NCBI RefSeq assembly: GCF_023487995.1
Contig: NZ_JAMFKN010000005.1
Location: forward strand, 1-64,000
Direction of reading: 5' to 3'
DNA: 64,000 bases
Source: Thermohalobaculum sediminis
Lineage (GTDB): Bacteria > Pseudomonadota > Alphaproteobacteria > Rhodobacterales > Rhodobacteraceae
The translations under genes and the position numbers were made by a program. Under the pieces are notes generated by a model, which was not told the DNA's origin, did not search any database, and saw only the letters and a list, made by a program, of their open reading frames with translations. Shown here in pieces: positions 1 to 9,466 of the stretch (its first letter is position 1; every line of letters starts with the position of its first letter).

Positions 1-67
1 TCTAATAGACGGATATCCCCCGACATTCCGGGAGAAGTCCGAGATGTCAAATCGAGACTGGTCTGGG

Positions 68-157
68 TGGCGGAGAGAGCGGGATTCGAACCCGCGATAC
101 CGTTGCCGGTATACACGCTTTCCAGGCGTGCGCCTTCGACCACTCGGCCACCTCTCC
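68..157 (-). tRNA. tRNA-Ser (anticodon GGA)
   Basis: Read on the minus strand this 90-nt stretch folds as a class II tRNA. The acceptor arms are GGAGAGG and the matching bases before a genomically encoded CCA (complement of 68-70). The anticodon stem encloses loop CTGGAAA with anticodon GGA (complement of 121-123). There is a long variable arm typical of tRNA-Ser, and a T-arm with GGTTCGAATCC. It would read UCC/UCU serine codons. It stands alone between the window edge and a small membrane protein gene; no second tRNA is seen nearby. Confidence 0.97.
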
Positions 158-289
158 GACGCGGGCGGACGCTATCCGCAGTGCGGGGATTTCGCAAGTG
201 TTGCGGGCTGCCGCGCGTGCTGGCAGAAGGCGGGGGCTTGCAGGCGGTTTCTGCGCCGCGGGCATGGCCGGGCGTGGGGGAGGGTGGCG

Positions 290-589
290 ATGCGGACTTG
301 CAGGGTTCTGGGTGTCCTGCTCCTGATCGGCGCGGCGCTCGTCCTCGGGGCCGATGTCACGGCGGCGCTGCGTGACGGAGCCGGTTTCCGGCTGAGCGCG
401 CTGGGCGAGTGGTGGTTCGCGCTCCACCCGGACAGTCTCCAGCTGCTGCAGCCCGCGGTCGAGCGGCATCTGTCGCCTGCGCTCTGGGACCCGGGCATCC
501 AGACGCTGCTGGAGTGGCCGCTGGCAGTCGAGGCGCTGGTTCTCGGCGCGCTCCTGCTCCTGTTCGGACGCCCGTGGCGGAGGCTGTGA
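290..589 (+). CDS. Small hypothetical membrane protein
   Basis: A 99-residue protein with two hydrophobic segments: residues about 5-25, which could be a signal anchor, and about 80-95 near the C-terminus. They are separated by a polar stretch with many Trp, Leu and His residues. I chose the ATG that follows GGGAGGGTGGCG because the longer frame upstream runs through the tRNA. It converges on cobT with only 3 bp between the stop codons. I do not recognise a domain and assign no function; the transmembrane pattern is the only thing that can be supported. Confidence 0.6.
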   Translation: MRTCRVLGVLLLIGAALVLGADVTAALRDGAGFRLSALGEWWFALHPDSLQLLQPAVERHLSPALWDPGIQTLLEWPLAVEALVLGALLLLFGRPWRRL

Positions 590-592
590 GGC

Positions 593-2488
593 TCAGGCTG
601 CCCGGCGCCGGCGCCGGCCGGCGCGCTGGCTCGCGCGCTCGCGCTGCCTTGGGTCGGCCTCGAAGAGCGCGGCCAGCTGCTCGGTCACGGCGCCGGCAAG
701 CTGCTCGGCGTCGGTGATCGTAACGGCGCGCGCGTAATAGCGCGTCACGTCGTGGCCGATGCCGATGGCGAGGAGCTCGACCGCCCGACGCCGCTCGATC
801 ATCGCGATGACCTCGCGCAGGTGGCGCTCGAGGTAGTTCGAGGGGTTCACGCTCAGCGTCGAGTCGTCGACCGGCGCGCCGTCCGAGATGACCATCAGGA
901 TCTTGCGCTGTTCGGGCCGCCCGCTCAGACGCTTGTGCGCCCATTCCAGCGCCTCGCCGTCAATGTTCTCCTTGAGCAGCCCCTCGCGCATCATCAGCCC
1001 GAGATTGCGCCGCGCCCGCCGCCATGGCGCATCGGCGCCCTTGTAGACGATGTGGCGCAGGTCGTTGAGCCGGCCCGGATTGGGCGCACGCCCGGCGTTC
1101 AGCCAGTCCTCGCGGCTCTCGCCGCCCTTCCAGGCGCGGGTGGTGAAGCCGAGGATCTCGACCTTGACCTGGCAGCGCTCGAGCGTGCGCGCGAGCACGT
1201 CCGCGGTGATTGCCGCGATCGAGATCGGGCGGCCGCGCATCGAGCCCGAATTGTCGATCAGTAGCGTCACCACGGTGTCGCGGAACTCGGTGTCCTTCTC
1301 GACCTTGAAACTGAGTGGTGTGGTCGGGTTCGCCACGACGCGCGCGAGCCGCCCGGCATCGAGGATTCCTTCCTCGCGGTCGAACTCCCAACTGCGGTTC
1401 TGCTGCGCCTGGAGCCGCCGCTGAAGCCGGTTCGCCAGCCGCGAGACGGCGCCCTTGAGGGGTTCCAGCTGCTTGTCGAGATAGCCGCGCAGGCGCTCAA
1501 GCTCGGCCTCGTCGGCAAGCTCCTCGGCGGTCACAACCTCGTCGTGCTTCTGGGTGAAGACCCGGTAGGCGGGATCGGCCTCGGAGGGCGGCGCGGGCGC
1601 GCGTTCCTCGGGCGGGGGCATGCCGTCCTCGGCGTCGAGGGCGTCCATCTCCTCGGCATCGTCCTCGGACTCGGACATCTCGACTTCCATGCGGCGGCTG
1701 TCGTCCTGCTCGCCGCGCTGGTCGTCGGGCAGGTACTCCTGGTCCTGCTGGTCGTCCTCGCCGCCGTCCTCGCCGTCCTGTTCCTGATCCTCGGCCTCGC
1801 CGTCGTTCTCGTCCTGCAACTCTTCGGGCAGGGGCTCGTCGGGGTCGTCACCAAGCTGGTCGCCATAGCCAAGCTCGTCGATCATCCGCCACGCCTTCCG
1901 GGCGAAGGCGGCCTGGTCCTCGAGGTTGTCGCCGATCCGCTCGACGCTCTCGCCCAGATGGCTCTCGAAATAGCCGCGCCAGATGTCGAGCAGGTGCTCG
2001 GCCCCCCTGGGCAGCGGGCGCCCGGTGATCGCCTGCCGCAGCATCAGGCCGGCGGCCTCGGCCATCGGGGCATCCTGCGTCGAGGCCATCGTGGCATAGC
2101 CGCGCTTCTCGGCGATGTTGGCGAGCCGCGCGTCGAGGTTGTCCGCCACGCCCGGCATGGCGCGGGCGCCGATCGCCTCGCAGCGCGCGTCCTCGAGCGC
2201 GTCGAAGATCGCGCGGGCCATTTCGCCCCGCGGCGTGTAGCGGGCATGGGTCGTGTCGGAATGGAACCGCTCGCGCAGCGCGTAGGCGTCGGCGGTGCCG
2301 CGCGCCAGCATCACCTCGGAGCGCGTCATGCGGCGCGAGACCTGCGGCAGCCGGATGCCGGTGTTGGTGCGGCCCGGCGGGTCGGCCGAGTAGGTGACCT
2401 CGATCTCGTCCTGCCCCGCGAGGGCGCGCGTGGCCTCGCCGAGCGCCTTCTTGAACGGGTCTGCCGGGTTATCGGACTTGTAGGTCAT
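593..2488 (-). CDS. cobT: Cobaltochelatase subunit CobT
   Basis: A 631-residue subunit of the aerobic, ATP-dependent cobaltochelatase (CobN-CobS-CobT) that inserts Co2+ into hydrogenobyrinate a,c-diamide during cobalamin synthesis. The N-terminal third is the CobT domain. Residues about 220-310 are a very acidic Asp/Glu/Gln linker, as in the family. A C-terminal von Willebrand A domain carries the MIDAS motif DNSGSM near residue 410. I chose ATG at 2488 ([12 protein letters not shown]), which matches known CobT N-termini, over an upstream in-frame start. Its ATG overlaps the stop of the upstream VOC gene (ATGA), so translation is probably coupled. CobS lies two genes upstream; CobN is not in the window. 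Confidence 0.95.
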   Translation of the reverse strand: MTYKSDNPADPFKKALGEATRALAGQDEIEVTYSADPPGRTNTGIRLPQVSRRMTRSEVMLARGTADAYALRERFHSDTTHARYTPRGEMARAIFDALEDARCEAIGARAMPGVADNLDARLANIAEKRGYATMASTQDAPMAEAAGLMLRQAITGRPLPRGAEHLLDIWRGYFESHLGESVERIGDNLEDQAAFARKAWRMIDELGYGDQLGDDPDEPLPEELQDENDGEAEDQEQDGEDGGEDDQQDQEYLPDDQRGEQDDSRRMEVEMSESEDDAEEMDALDAEDGMPPPEERAPAPPSEADPAYRVFTQKHDEVVTAEELADEAELERLRGYLDKQLEPLKGAVSRLANRLQRRLQAQQNRSWEFDREEGILDAGRLARVVANPTTPLSFKVEKDTEFRDTVVTLLIDNSGSMRGRPISIAAITADVLARTLERCQVKVEILGFTTRAWKGGESREDWLNAGRAPNPGRLNDLRHIVYKGADAPWRRARRNLGLMMREGLLKENIDGEALEWAHKRLSGRPEQRKILMVISDGAPVDDSTLSVNPSNYLERHLREVIAMIERRRAVELLAIGIGHDVTRYYARAVTITDAEQLAGAVTEQLAALFEADPRQRERASQRAGRRRRRAA

Positions 2489-2922
2489 GCTTTCCGTGCC
2501 GCGTCCGCGCGCCGTCCGATCTCCTCCGGCGCGACATGCTCGAGACGCTGGGCGATCCACCACCGGTTCCCCGCGCAGTCGCGGACGCAGCCGGCGCGGT
2601 CGCCATGCGGCATGTCCCTCGGTGTCATCTCTCCCACGGCCCCTTCCGCCAGCGCCTTGCCCATGACCGCGTCGCAGTCCGCGACATCGACGTGGAGGAG
2701 GGCGCTCTGCCCGGGAAAGTCCCGATCGGGCGCCCCCATCATCACCACGCTGTCGCCGATCCGGACGGCCACGTGGATGAAGCGGCCATCCGATCCTCGA
2801 ACCGGTGCCTCGACATCCTCGGCCCCGAACACCGCCCGGCAGAACCGGTGGATCGCCTCGGCCTCGGGATGCACGAGGTAGGCGCTCACGCTCCGGTATC
2901 CCTCTGGCGGCTGGCCGATCAT
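2485..2922 (-). CDS. VOC-superfamily protein (glyoxalase/PhnB-like)
   Basis: A 145-residue protein of the vicinal oxygen chelate fold, closest in look to the PhnB/YjdN-type glyoxalase-like proteins. It starts [19 protein letters not shown], contains paired beta-alpha-beta-beta-beta modules, and has a late segment with DPxGNRWW-like character ([12 protein letters not shown]). Family members are metal-dependent lyases, isomerases or resistance proteins, but the substrate cannot be read from the sequence. It sits between cobS (13 bp upstream) and cobT (4-bp ATGA overlap), so it is almost certainly co-transcribed with them. A role in cobalamin synthesis is only inference from position. Confidence 0.8.
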   Translation of the reverse strand: MIGQPPEGYRSVSAYLVHPEAEAIHRFCRAVFGAEDVEAPVRGSDGRFIHVAVRIGDSVVMMGAPDRDFPGQSALLHVDVADCDAVMGKALAEGAVGEMTPRDMPHGDRAGCVRDCAGNRWWIAQRLEHVAPEEIGRRADAARKA

Positions 2923-2935
2923 CGCGTCTGCGGCC

Positions 2936-3925
2936 TCAGCCGAGGCTCACGCTCGCCGCGCTCTCCGGCAATTCCTCGCCGAAGCACTTCTGGTAGATCT
3001 CGGCCACCAGCTGGCGCTCGAGCTCGTCGCACTTGTTGAGGAAGGTCAGCCGGAAGGCAAAGCCGATGTCGTGGCCGAAGATCTCGGCGTTCTGCGCCCA
3101 GGCGATCACGGTGCGGGGGCTCATGACGGTCGACAGGTCCCCGTTCATGAAGGCCTGCCGGGTCAGGTCGGCGACCGTCACCATCTGGCTGATCGTCTTC
3201 TCGCGGCCATTGCGGTATTCGGGGCACTTGGCGAGCACGATGTCGCGCTCGGCGTCGTGCGGAAGGTAGTTGAGCGTGGTCACGATCGACCAGCGGTCCA
3301 TCTGGCCCTGGTTGATCTGCTGCGTGCCGTGATAGAGCCCGGTGGTGTCGCCCAGCCCCACGGTGTTCGCCGTGGCGAACAGGCGGAAGGACGGGTGCGG
3401 CTTGATCACCTGGTTCTGGTCGAGCAGCGTGAGCTTGCCGTCGACCTCGAGCACGCGCTGGATCACGAACATCACGTCCGGGCGGCCCGCGTCGTATTCG
3501 TCGAACACGATCGCGGTGGGTGTGCGCAGCGCCCAGGGCAGGATGCCTTCCTGGAACTCGGTCACCTGCATTCCGTCGCGCAGCCGGATCGCGTCCTTGC
3601 CGATCAGGTCGATACGGCTGATATGGCTGTCGAGGTTGACGCGCACGCACTGCCAGTTGAGGCGGGCCGCGACCTGCTCGATATGCGTCGACTTGCCGGT
3701 CCCGTGATAGCCCTGGATCATGACGCGGCGGTTGTGGGCGAAGCCTGCGAGGATCGCCAGCGTCGTGTCGCGGTCGAAGCGGTAGGTCGGGTCGATCTCG
3801 GGTACGCGGTCGGTCGGCTCGGCAAAGCCCTTCACCGTCATGTCCGTGTCGATGCCGAAAAGCTCGCGCACCGAATATTCGACGGTCGGAAGCTCCGCGG
3901 GGTTCCTGTTGCCGCCGTCTGCCAT
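2936..3925 (-). CDS. cobS: Cobaltochelatase subunit CobS
   Basis: A 329-residue AAA+ ATPase of the cobaltochelatase complex; with CobT it forms the motor that drives CobN. The N-terminus has the family sequence [11 protein letters not shown]. The Walker A motif GYHGTGKST lies at about residues 73-81, the Walker B region contains IVFDEYDAG, and the arginine-finger region follows. Two earlier in-frame starts exist (3967 and 3937). I chose 3925 because GGAGGACGAG precedes it at ideal distance and the resulting length fits the family. It is the first gene of the cobS-VOC-cobT operon. Confidence 0.95.
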   Translation of the reverse strand: MADGGNRNPAELPTVEYSVRELFGIDTDMTVKGFAEPTDRVPEIDPTYRFDRDTTLAILAGFAHNRRVMIQGYHGTGKSTHIEQVAARLNWQCVRVNLDSHISRIDLIGKDAIRLRDGMQVTEFQEGILPWALRTPTAIVFDEYDAGRPDVMFVIQRVLEVDGKLTLLDQNQVIKPHPSFRLFATANTVGLGDTTGLYHGTQQINQGQMDRWSIVTTLNYLPHDAERDIVLAKCPEYRNGREKTISQMVTVADLTRQAFMNGDLSTVMSPRTVIAWAQNAEIFGHDIGFAFRLTFLNKCDELERQLVAEIYQKCFGEELPESAASVSLG

Positions 3926-4077
3926 CTCGTCCTCCATCGTCTCCGCGACGCGCCCCGTGTGAACCATAGACCCGGTCGATGCAAGAGCAAGCGCGACGTC
4001 GCGCGCGGCGCGTCGAGGGCTCCTTCGGTCACGGGCTGGGTGATCGGGATGCGCCCGATATAATGCCGAAGGCCGCG

Positions 4078-4341
4078 TCAGGGAAGCCCGAAGCGGACTG
4101 GGCCGCGGATCTTCGCGGGATCGAGCGGCGTGCCGCGCTGTGTCACCACCAGCCGGCCGTCGGCGGCCATGCGGCTGGCGGCGGCGCGGATTTCGGGCAT
4201 CCGGGCGCGTCAGCCGTCCGCGTCGAGTCGGCGCGCCGCCTGCGACGGGCAGATCGTCGCGCCCGGGCGCCGGCGGGCCAGCGCGGCGAGGATCGCGGCC
4301 TCGGCCGCCTCAGCCCAGCAGCCGTGCCCGGAACCGGCCAT
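4078..4341 (-). pseudogene. DUF3253 protein gene interrupted by an in-frame TGA
   Basis: Read on the minus strand from ATG at 4341, the frame encodes [20 protein letters not shown] followed by [20 protein letters not shown]. It then hits TGA (complement of 4210-4212) and resumes in the same frame with [20 protein letters not shown], ending in a GP(V/I)R motif before a stop at 4078. Both halves match the DUF3253 pattern (a small winged-helix-like family with ATICPSEAARAL and VTQRG motifs). The stop falls where these proteins usually have Trp (a G/D-W-R sequence), so a single TGG to TGA change explains it. The 5' end overlaps the upstream hydrolase by 32 bp. A separate restart at the downstream ATG of MPEIRAAA is conceivable. 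The family has no firmly established function. Confidence 0.75.
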
Positions 4342-5185
4342 GGGCGACATCGCCGTTGGCAAGGTCGAACTCCATGCCGTCCTCGCCGACGAAGACGGGC
4401 CCCGCGAAGTCGCGCGCGACCTCGGCCAGCAGCGCCGCGCGGTCGAACTCGGGCGGCACGAAATGCGTGAGCGCGAGCGCCCGCGTGCCCATCGCCGCGG
4501 CCACCTGGCCCACCTCGTCCGAGCGCGTGTGATAGCTTGCCACCCGCTCGACCGAGGCGGCGCTGCGCTTGCCGGGGATGGCCGGCATCTCGCGATGGAT
4601 GAACACCTCGTGCACCAGCAGGTCGGCGCCCCGCCCGGCGGCGATCAGCGGCTCCGAGACCCGGGTGTCGCCCGAGACGACCGCGGTGCGCCCGCCCGCG
4701 CGGAAGACAAAGCCGAAGGCGGGGGCGACGGGTGCGTGATCGACCAGCACCGGCTCGATCTCGAGATCGCCGATGGTGATGCGGCGCCCCGACTCGATCG
4801 GATGCGTCGTCACGTCGAGCCCGGCGGCGGAGGGGCGCTGCTCCCACTCGACCCGAAGCGCCCGCTCGGCTGCCCACAGCGCCATCGTCCCCTCGATCAG
4901 CGGCACGACCGTGGCGGGGCAGTGCACCGGCCAGGGCCGCGCCCGCCCCTGGTGCCACGACGAGATCACCAGCTGGTAGAAGTCGACCAGGTGGTCGGAA
5001 TGGAGATGCGTGACGATCAGCGCGTCGACTGCCGCACCCTCGCGCCCGGTCTCGACCAGCCGCTGCGTGACCCCCGCGCCGCAGTCGATCAGTACCGCCG
5101 CGGACGCCGTCGCGATCAGGGTTGCCGCCCCGCCGCGATGGGGGCTGACCCGCGGGCAGCCGGTGCCGAGAAGGGTGACGCGCAT
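4310..5185 (-). CDS. Metallo-beta-lactamase-fold hydrolase (RNase Z/arylsulfatase-like)
   Basis: A 291-residue metallo-beta-lactamase-fold protein. The N-terminus MRVTLLGTGCPRVSPHRGG and the zinc motif HLHSDH near residue 60 are those of the RNase Z/ElaC-like branch. A later conserved Asp (SGDTRVSEPLI) and a C-terminal HFVPPEF histidine complete a metal site. Many such proteins are annotated as MBL-fold metallohydrolases of unknown substrate. True RNase Z is possible but not shown, because the long flexible exosite arm is not evident. It lies 6 bp downstream of the J-domain gene and runs into the broken DUF3253 frame. Confidence 0.85.
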   Translation of the reverse strand: MRVTLLGTGCPRVSPHRGGAATLIATASAAVLIDCGAGVTQRLVETGREGAAVDALIVTHLHSDHLVDFYQLVISSWHQGRARPWPVHCPATVVPLIEGTMALWAAERALRVEWEQRPSAAGLDVTTHPIESGRRITIGDLEIEPVLVDHAPVAPAFGFVFRAGGRTAVVSGDTRVSEPLIAAGRGADLLVHEVFIHREMPAIPGKRSAASVERVASYHTRSDEVGQVAAAMGTRALALTHFVPPEFDRAALLAEVARDFAGPVFVGEDGMEFDLANGDVAHGRFRARLLG

Positions 5186-5191
5186 GACCCC

Positions 5192-5863
5192 TCAGTCCCG
5201 GAAGTTGCGGCTCTTGCGCAGGATCTGCCAGGCCTTGAGAACACGGGCAAGGCGCTCGGGTTCGGGGTTGCTGCCGCCGTTCATGTCGGGATGCAGGTCC
5301 TTGACCAGTGCGCGGTAGCGGCGGCGCACCTCGACGCGCGTCTCGACCTGATGCGGCAGGCCCAGCGTGTCCATTGCCTTCTGCTCCTCGCGCGTCAGGC
5401 GCCGGCGCGGACGTTCCTCGGCTGCGCTGCGCGCGGGGTTGATGGTGGCGGCGGCGCCCAGCACGTCCAGCGGGTCGGACATGCCGAATCGCTCCCAGGC
5501 GCGGCCGTCGGCATGGGTGTGAAGATACCCCATCGCCGCCGCCGGGCCGTTGCCCATCCGCCATGTCGGGCGCTCCCAGACGGTGGCGTTGCGCAGCCGT
5601 TCCTCCAGCGCGCTCTCGTCCAGCCCCTCGAAGAAGTTCCAGGCTGCGTTGTAGTCGCGGACATGGTCGAGACAGAACCAGCGGAACTCGTCGAGCCGCT
5701 CGGGGCTCGCCGGGGCGCGGTAGGCGCCCTTGCCGTCGCATCCCGGCCAGTCGCAGGCCCGCTCCGAGCTTTCGAAGGCGCCCGTCATGCCGCGCGCGCG
5801 CATCCGCCGCCGCTTGTCCGCGGTGACCGAGACGTCGTAGTCGAGATGGCGGTTCGGCGGCAT
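5192..5863 (-). CDS. J-domain (DnaJ-like) protein
   Basis: A 223-residue protein whose C-terminal 60 or so residues are a J domain with the Hsp70-contacting HPD tripeptide (LVKDLHPDMNGG). The first two thirds carry a conserved region with paired Cys (CDWPGCDG and WFCLDHVRDYN), which may bind metal. This architecture is a conserved alphaproteobacterial family next to cobS and bolA. I chose ATG at 5863 (MPPNRHLDYDVSV) over a longer frame because it matches the expected N-terminus. It probably recruits DnaK to a specific client, which is unknown. Confidence 0.88.
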   Translation of the reverse strand: MPPNRHLDYDVSVTADKRRRMRARGMTGAFESSERACDWPGCDGKGAYRAPASPERLDEFRWFCLDHVRDYNAAWNFFEGLDESALEERLRNATVWERPTWRMGNGPAAAMGYLHTHADGRAWERFGMSDPLDVLGAAATINPARSAAEERPRRRLTREEQKAMDTLGLPHQVETRVEVRRRYRALVKDLHPDMNGGSNPEPERLARVLKAWQILRKSRNFRD

Positions 5864-5966
5864 CGTGGTGCGTTCGCGGTCCTCTGCTCTTGATCTCTCA
5901 TGTAGGCAGGCGAAGATCATAGCCTAGAGAAATCGAAGTCCAATTCTTGACATGAGGAATCCGCCG

Positions 5967-6236
5967 ATGACCGTCGCCGCCCGGATCGAGCGCAAGCTGC
6001 GCGAAGCCTTCGCGCCCGAGTCGCTCGAGCTCGTCGACGAGAGCGAGAAGCACCGTGGCCATGGCGGCTGGCGCGAGGGGGGCGAGACGCATTTCCACCT
6101 GCGCATGACCGCGCCCGCCTTCGCTGGCCAGTCCCGCGTCGCGCGCCAGCGCGCAGTGAACAAGGCGCTGGCGGAGGAGCTTGCGGGCCCCGTCCACGCG
6201 CTCGCGATGGAGCTGCGAGCGCCGGGCGAGGGCTGA
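5967..6236 (+). CDS. bolA: BolA-family protein
   Basis: An 89-residue BolA-like protein, divergent from the J-domain gene across a 103-bp intergenic region that must hold both promoters. It has the family alpha-beta fold, with ESLELVDESEKHRGH (conserved His) and the signature region FAGQSRVARQRAVNKALAEE. BolA proteins pair with monothiol glutaredoxins in iron-sulfur handling. GAGGA lies just upstream of the chosen ATG; an ATG 15 bp earlier is less well placed. It converges on fabI with only 5 bp between stop codons. Confidence 0.93.
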   Translation: MTVAARIERKLREAFAPESLELVDESEKHRGHGGWREGGETHFHLRMTAPAFAGQSRVARQRAVNKALAEELAGPVHALAMELRAPGEG

Positions 6237-6241
6237 GCCGG

Positions 6242-7045
6242 TCAGGCGTTGTTGGCCGGCAGGTTCTCGGGCTGCGCCATGCCCAGCGCGTGATAGCCGC
6301 CATCGACGAACAGCACGTCGCCGGTGGTCGATGCCCCGAGGTCCGACAGCAGGTAGACCGCCGCGCCGCCGACATGCTCGAGCGCCGCGTTGCGCCTCAG
6401 CGGCGCATTCTCCTCGGTCGCCTTGAACACCCGCCGCGCGCCCCCGATCGCCGAGCCCGCCAGCGTGCGCATCGGCCCCGGGCTGATCGCGTTCACCCGG
6501 ATCCCCTGCGGCCCGAGGTCGTTCGCCAGATAGCGCACCGAGGCCTCGAGCGCCGCCTTTGCCACGCCCATCACGTTGTAATTCGGCATGACCCGCTGCG
6601 CGCCGAGATAGGTCATCGTCACCAGCGAGCCGCCATCCGGCATCAGTTCGGCCGCGCGGCGCGAGACATCGACGAAGGAAAAGCACGAGATGTCCATCGA
6701 GCGCAGGAAGTTCGCCCGAGTCGTGTCGGCGAATCGCCCGGTCAGTTCTGCCTTGTCCGAATAAGCTATCGCGTGGACGACGAAGTCCATGCGGCCCCAT
6801 TCCCGCCCCAGCGTCCCGAACGCCTCGTCGAGGCTGGTCTCGCTGGTCACGTCCACGTTCATCACGATGGTCGCGCCAAGGCTTTCGGCCAGCGGACGCA
6901 CCCGCTTCTCGAAGGCGTGCCCCTGGTAAGTGAAGGCCAGCTCGGCCCCCTGCGCATGAAGCGCCTGCGCCACGCCCCAGGCGATCGAGTGGTTGTTCGC
7001 CACCCCCATGATCAGCCCGCGCTTGCCCTGCATCAGACCCGACAT
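6242..7045 (-). CDS. fabI: Enoyl-[acyl-carrier-protein] reductase FabI
   Basis: A 267-residue NADH-dependent enoyl-ACP reductase, the last step of each fatty acid elongation cycle. It is an atypical short-chain dehydrogenase: the nucleotide-binding loop is GVANNHSIAWG near the N-terminus, and the catalytic Tyr-x6-Lys is in NYNVMGVAK, preceded by TYLGAQRV. The C-terminus (FVDGGYHALG) is typical. GGAGGG precedes the ATG at good spacing. It is the last gene of the fabA-fabB-fabI cluster, 14 bp after fabB. Confidence 0.95.
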   Translation of the reverse strand: MSGLMQGKRGLIMGVANNHSIAWGVAQALHAQGAELAFTYQGHAFEKRVRPLAESLGATIVMNVDVTSETSLDEAFGTLGREWGRMDFVVHAIAYSDKAELTGRFADTTRANFLRSMDISCFSFVDVSRRAAELMPDGGSLVTMTYLGAQRVMPNYNVMGVAKAALEASVRYLANDLGPQGIRVNAISPGPMRTLAGSAIGGARRVFKATEENAPLRRNAALEHVGGAAVYLLSDLGASTTGDVLFVDGGYHALGMAQPENLPANNA

Positions 7046-7059
7046 GGCCTGCCCTCCGC

Positions 7060-8286
7060 TCAGCCGTGATACCGGCTGAGCGCGAGTGTCGCGTTCGTGC
7101 CGCCGAAGCCGAAGCTGTTCGAGATCACGGTGTCGAGCCCTGCGCCATCGAGGCGCGAGGTCACCACCGGCGCACCGGCGAAGTCGGGGTCGAGATCCTC
7201 GACATTGGCGCTCGCCGCGATGAAATCGCCCTGCATCATCAGCAGGCAATAGATCGCCTCTTGCACGCCGGTCGCGCCCAGGCTGTGGCCGGTCAGCGAC
7301 TTGGTGGACGAGAATCGCGGCTCGGTGCCCGCGCCGAACACCTCGCGGATCGCCTCGACCTCCTTCTTGTCGCCCACCGGGGTCGAGGTGCCATGCGTGT
7401 TGATGTAATCCACCTTGCGTCCGTCCAGCGTCGAGATCGCCTGGCGCATGCAGCGCACCGCGCCCTCGCCCGAGGGCGCCACCATGTCGTAGCCGTCCGA
7501 GGTCGCGCCATAGCCCGTCACCTCGGCATAGATCTTCGCGCCACGCGCCTGGGCCCGGCCCAGCTCCTCCAGCACGACGACGCCCGCGCCGCCGGCGATC
7601 ACGAAGCCATCGCGGTCCTTGTCGTAGGCCCGGCTCGCGCGTTGCGGCGTGTCGTTGAACTTCGAGCTCATCGCCCCCATCGCGTCGAACAGGCACGAGA
7701 GCGTCCAGTCCAGCTCCTCGCCCCCGCCCGCGAAGACGATGTCCTGCTTGCCCCACTGGATCTGCTCGACGCCATTGCCGATGCAATGCGCCGAGGTCGA
7801 GCAGGCCGAGGTGATCGAGTAGTTGATCCCCTTGATCCTGAACGGCGTCGCCAGCGTCGCCGAGTTGGTCGAGGACATGGTCTTGGGTACCGCGAAGGGC
7901 CCGATCCGGCGCGGCCCGCCCTTGTGCAGCACGGTCTGATGGGCCTCGAACAGCGCCTTGGTCGATGGCCCGCCCGAGCCCATGATCAGCCCCGTGCGCT
8001 CGTGGCTCACCTCGGCCTCGGCCAGCCCCGCATCGGCGATCGCCTGCTCCATGGCGATGTAGTTCCAGGCCGCGCCGTCGCCCATGAAGCGGCGCACGCG
8101 CTTGTCGACCATCGCGTCGATGTCGACGTTCGGCTGGCCGTGGACCTGGCAGCGGAAGCCGCGCTCGGCATAGTCGGGCGCGAAGACGATGCCCGAGCGG
8201 CCCTCGCGCAGGCTCGCCGTCACTTCCTGCGCGTTCGATCCGATGGACGAGACGATCCCGATGCCGGTGATGACGACACGACGCAT
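7060..8286 (-). CDS. fabB: Beta-ketoacyl-ACP synthase I (FabB)
   Basis: A 408-residue condensing enzyme of the FabB type, required with FabA for unsaturated fatty acid synthesis. It starts [19 protein letters not shown]. The nucleophile Cys is in [11 protein letters not shown] at about residue 163. The two catalytic His lie in [12 protein letters not shown] and in [10 protein letters not shown], and the C-terminus has the glycine-rich [11 protein letters not shown]. Downstream of fabA by 41 bp and just upstream of fabI, so one operon is likely. Confidence 0.96.
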   Translation of the reverse strand: MRRVVITGIGIVSSIGSNAQEVTASLREGRSGIVFAPDYAERGFRCQVHGQPNVDIDAMVDKRVRRFMGDGAAWNYIAMEQAIADAGLAEAEVSHERTGLIMGSGGPSTKALFEAHQTVLHKGGPRRIGPFAVPKTMSSTNSATLATPFRIKGINYSITSACSTSAHCIGNGVEQIQWGKQDIVFAGGGEELDWTLSCLFDAMGAMSSKFNDTPQRASRAYDKDRDGFVIAGGAGVVVLEELGRAQARGAKIYAEVTGYGATSDGYDMVAPSGEGAVRCMRQAISTLDGRKVDYINTHGTSTPVGDKKEVEAIREVFGAGTEPRFSSTKSLTGHSLGATGVQEAIYCLLMMQGDFIAASANVEDLDPDFAGAPVVTSRLDGAGLDTVISNSFGFGGTNATLALSRYHG

Positions 8287-8327
8287 GAGCCGCTGCTCCC
8301 GAGTTGCGTGGCCCCCTTGGGGCGCGT

Positions 8328-8843
8328 TCAGCCGGTAGCCTCGGTGAAGAGGCCGACCCGCATGTCGGTGGTGGTATAGATGACCTGCCCGTCCGCTTCC
8401 ATCTGCCCGTCGGCGATGCCGAGCTTGAGCTTGCGGTCGATGACGCGCTTCATCGTGACGGTGTAGCGCACGAGGCTGGTCGCCGGGGTTACCTGACCCG
8501 AGAACTTGACCTCGCCCACGCCCAGCGCGCGGCCGCGGCCGGGCATTCCCGTCCAGCCGAGGAAGAAGCCCGTCAGCTGCCACAGCGCGTCGAGGCCAAG
8601 GCATCCCGGCATCACCGGGTCACCCAGGAAATGGCACTTGAAGAACCAGAGATCGGGCTTGACGTCGAGCTCGGCCACCACCTCGCCCTTGCCATGCGCG
8701 CCGCCGTCGGCGGTGATCGCGGTGATGCGGTCGACCATCAGCATCGGCGGCGCGGGAAGCTGGGCGTTGCCGGGGCCGAACAGCTCGCCGCGCGCGCAGC
8801 TCAGCAGGCCCTCGTAGTCATAGCTGTTCGCACGCGCGGTCAT
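8328..8843 (-). CDS. fabA: 3-hydroxyacyl-[ACP] dehydratase/isomerase FabA
   Basis: A 171-residue bifunctional dehydratase and trans-2/cis-3-decenoyl-ACP isomerase that opens the anaerobic route to unsaturated fatty acids. The catalytic His sits in [17 protein letters not shown], and the Asp in LGLDALWQL. The start at 8843 ([14 protein letters not shown]) gives the usual length; an ATG 12 bp upstream is an alternative. Divergent from irr across about 170 bp. Head of the fabA-fabB-fabI cluster. Confidence 0.96.
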   Translation of the reverse strand: MTARANSYDYEGLLSCARGELFGPGNAQLPAPPMLMVDRITAITADGGAHGKGEVVAELDVKPDLWFFKCHFLGDPVMPGCLGLDALWQLTGFFLGWTGMPGRGRALGVGEVKFSGQVTPATSLVRYTVTMKRVIDRKLKLGIADGQMEADGQVIYTTTDMRVGLFTEATG

Positions 8844-9011
8844 CGGCCTTCCCATCAGCGGTCCCCGTCCGCAGCCTCCCTAGCACCCGTGCCGGGGGCA
8901 GACAAGAACGTGATTGCCCATGCGCGCGCCGTGGCGCTTTGGTCTGGCGGTTCCCCGGCGTTTCGGGTTAAAAGGCGGTTCGAGACCATGGGCTGCGAAG
9001 GGTTTTGCGCG

Positions 9012-9437
9012 ATGGACGAACGGGCAGCGACGCCCGCCTGGCGCGCGGCAAACTGGCTGGCGAGCGCGGGGCTGAGGCCCACGCGCCAACGCCTGCTGCT
9101 TGCCGAACTGCTGATCGGCGACGGCCGGAACCGCCACGTCACCGCCGAGAGCCTGTTCGAGGCGGCCGGGCGCAGCGGCACCAATGTCTCGCTCGCCACC
9201 GTCTACAACACGCTCCGCAGCTTCACCGCCGCCGGCCTGATGACCGAGATCACGGTGGACGGAACCCGCTCGTATTTCGACACCGACGTGTCGGACCACG
9301 CGCATTTCTACTGGGAGGACGAGGGCCGGCTGACCGACGCGCCCTTTGGCGCCGTGCGGTTCGAGCGCCTGCCCGATCCCCCGCAGGGCGCCGAGATCGC
9401 CAAGGTCGATGTGGTGATCCGCCTGCGTCGGAGCTGA
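9012..9437 (+). CDS. irr: Iron response regulator Irr (Fur family)
   Basis: A 141-residue Fur-superfamily regulator. The winged-helix domain begins LRPTRQRLLLAELL, followed by HVTAESLFEAA and the recognition region VSLATVYNTLRSF. The C-terminal domain has the HAHFYWEDEG segment seen in Irr. Irr controls haem and iron genes in alphaproteobacteria, and its turnover can be haem-dependent. No GCPWHD-type haem motif is visible. I preferred ATG 9012, with GAAGGG nine bases upstream, over ATG 8988, which would add MGCEGFCA. Confidence 0.9.
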   Translation: MDERAATPAWRAANWLASAGLRPTRQRLLLAELLIGDGRNRHVTAESLFEAAGRSGTNVSLATVYNTLRSFTAAGLMTEITVDGTRSYFDTDVSDHAHFYWEDEGRLTDAPFGAVRFERLPDPPQGAEIAKVDVVIRLRRS

Positions 9438-9466
9438 CGGGTCCGGCTGCGCCGCTTGCGCGCCTG

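Noticed and set aside
1544-2881. Long open frame on the plus strand opposite cobT
   Set aside because: It is the antisense shadow of cobT in GC-rich DNA: its Leu/Val-rich product mirrors the acidic linker and has no start context or homology pattern.
4143-5741. Long minus-strand frame overlapping the MBL hydrolase and J-domain genes
   Set aside because: Arg/Ala/Pro-rich out-of-frame translation spanning two well-supported genes; a product of high GC content.
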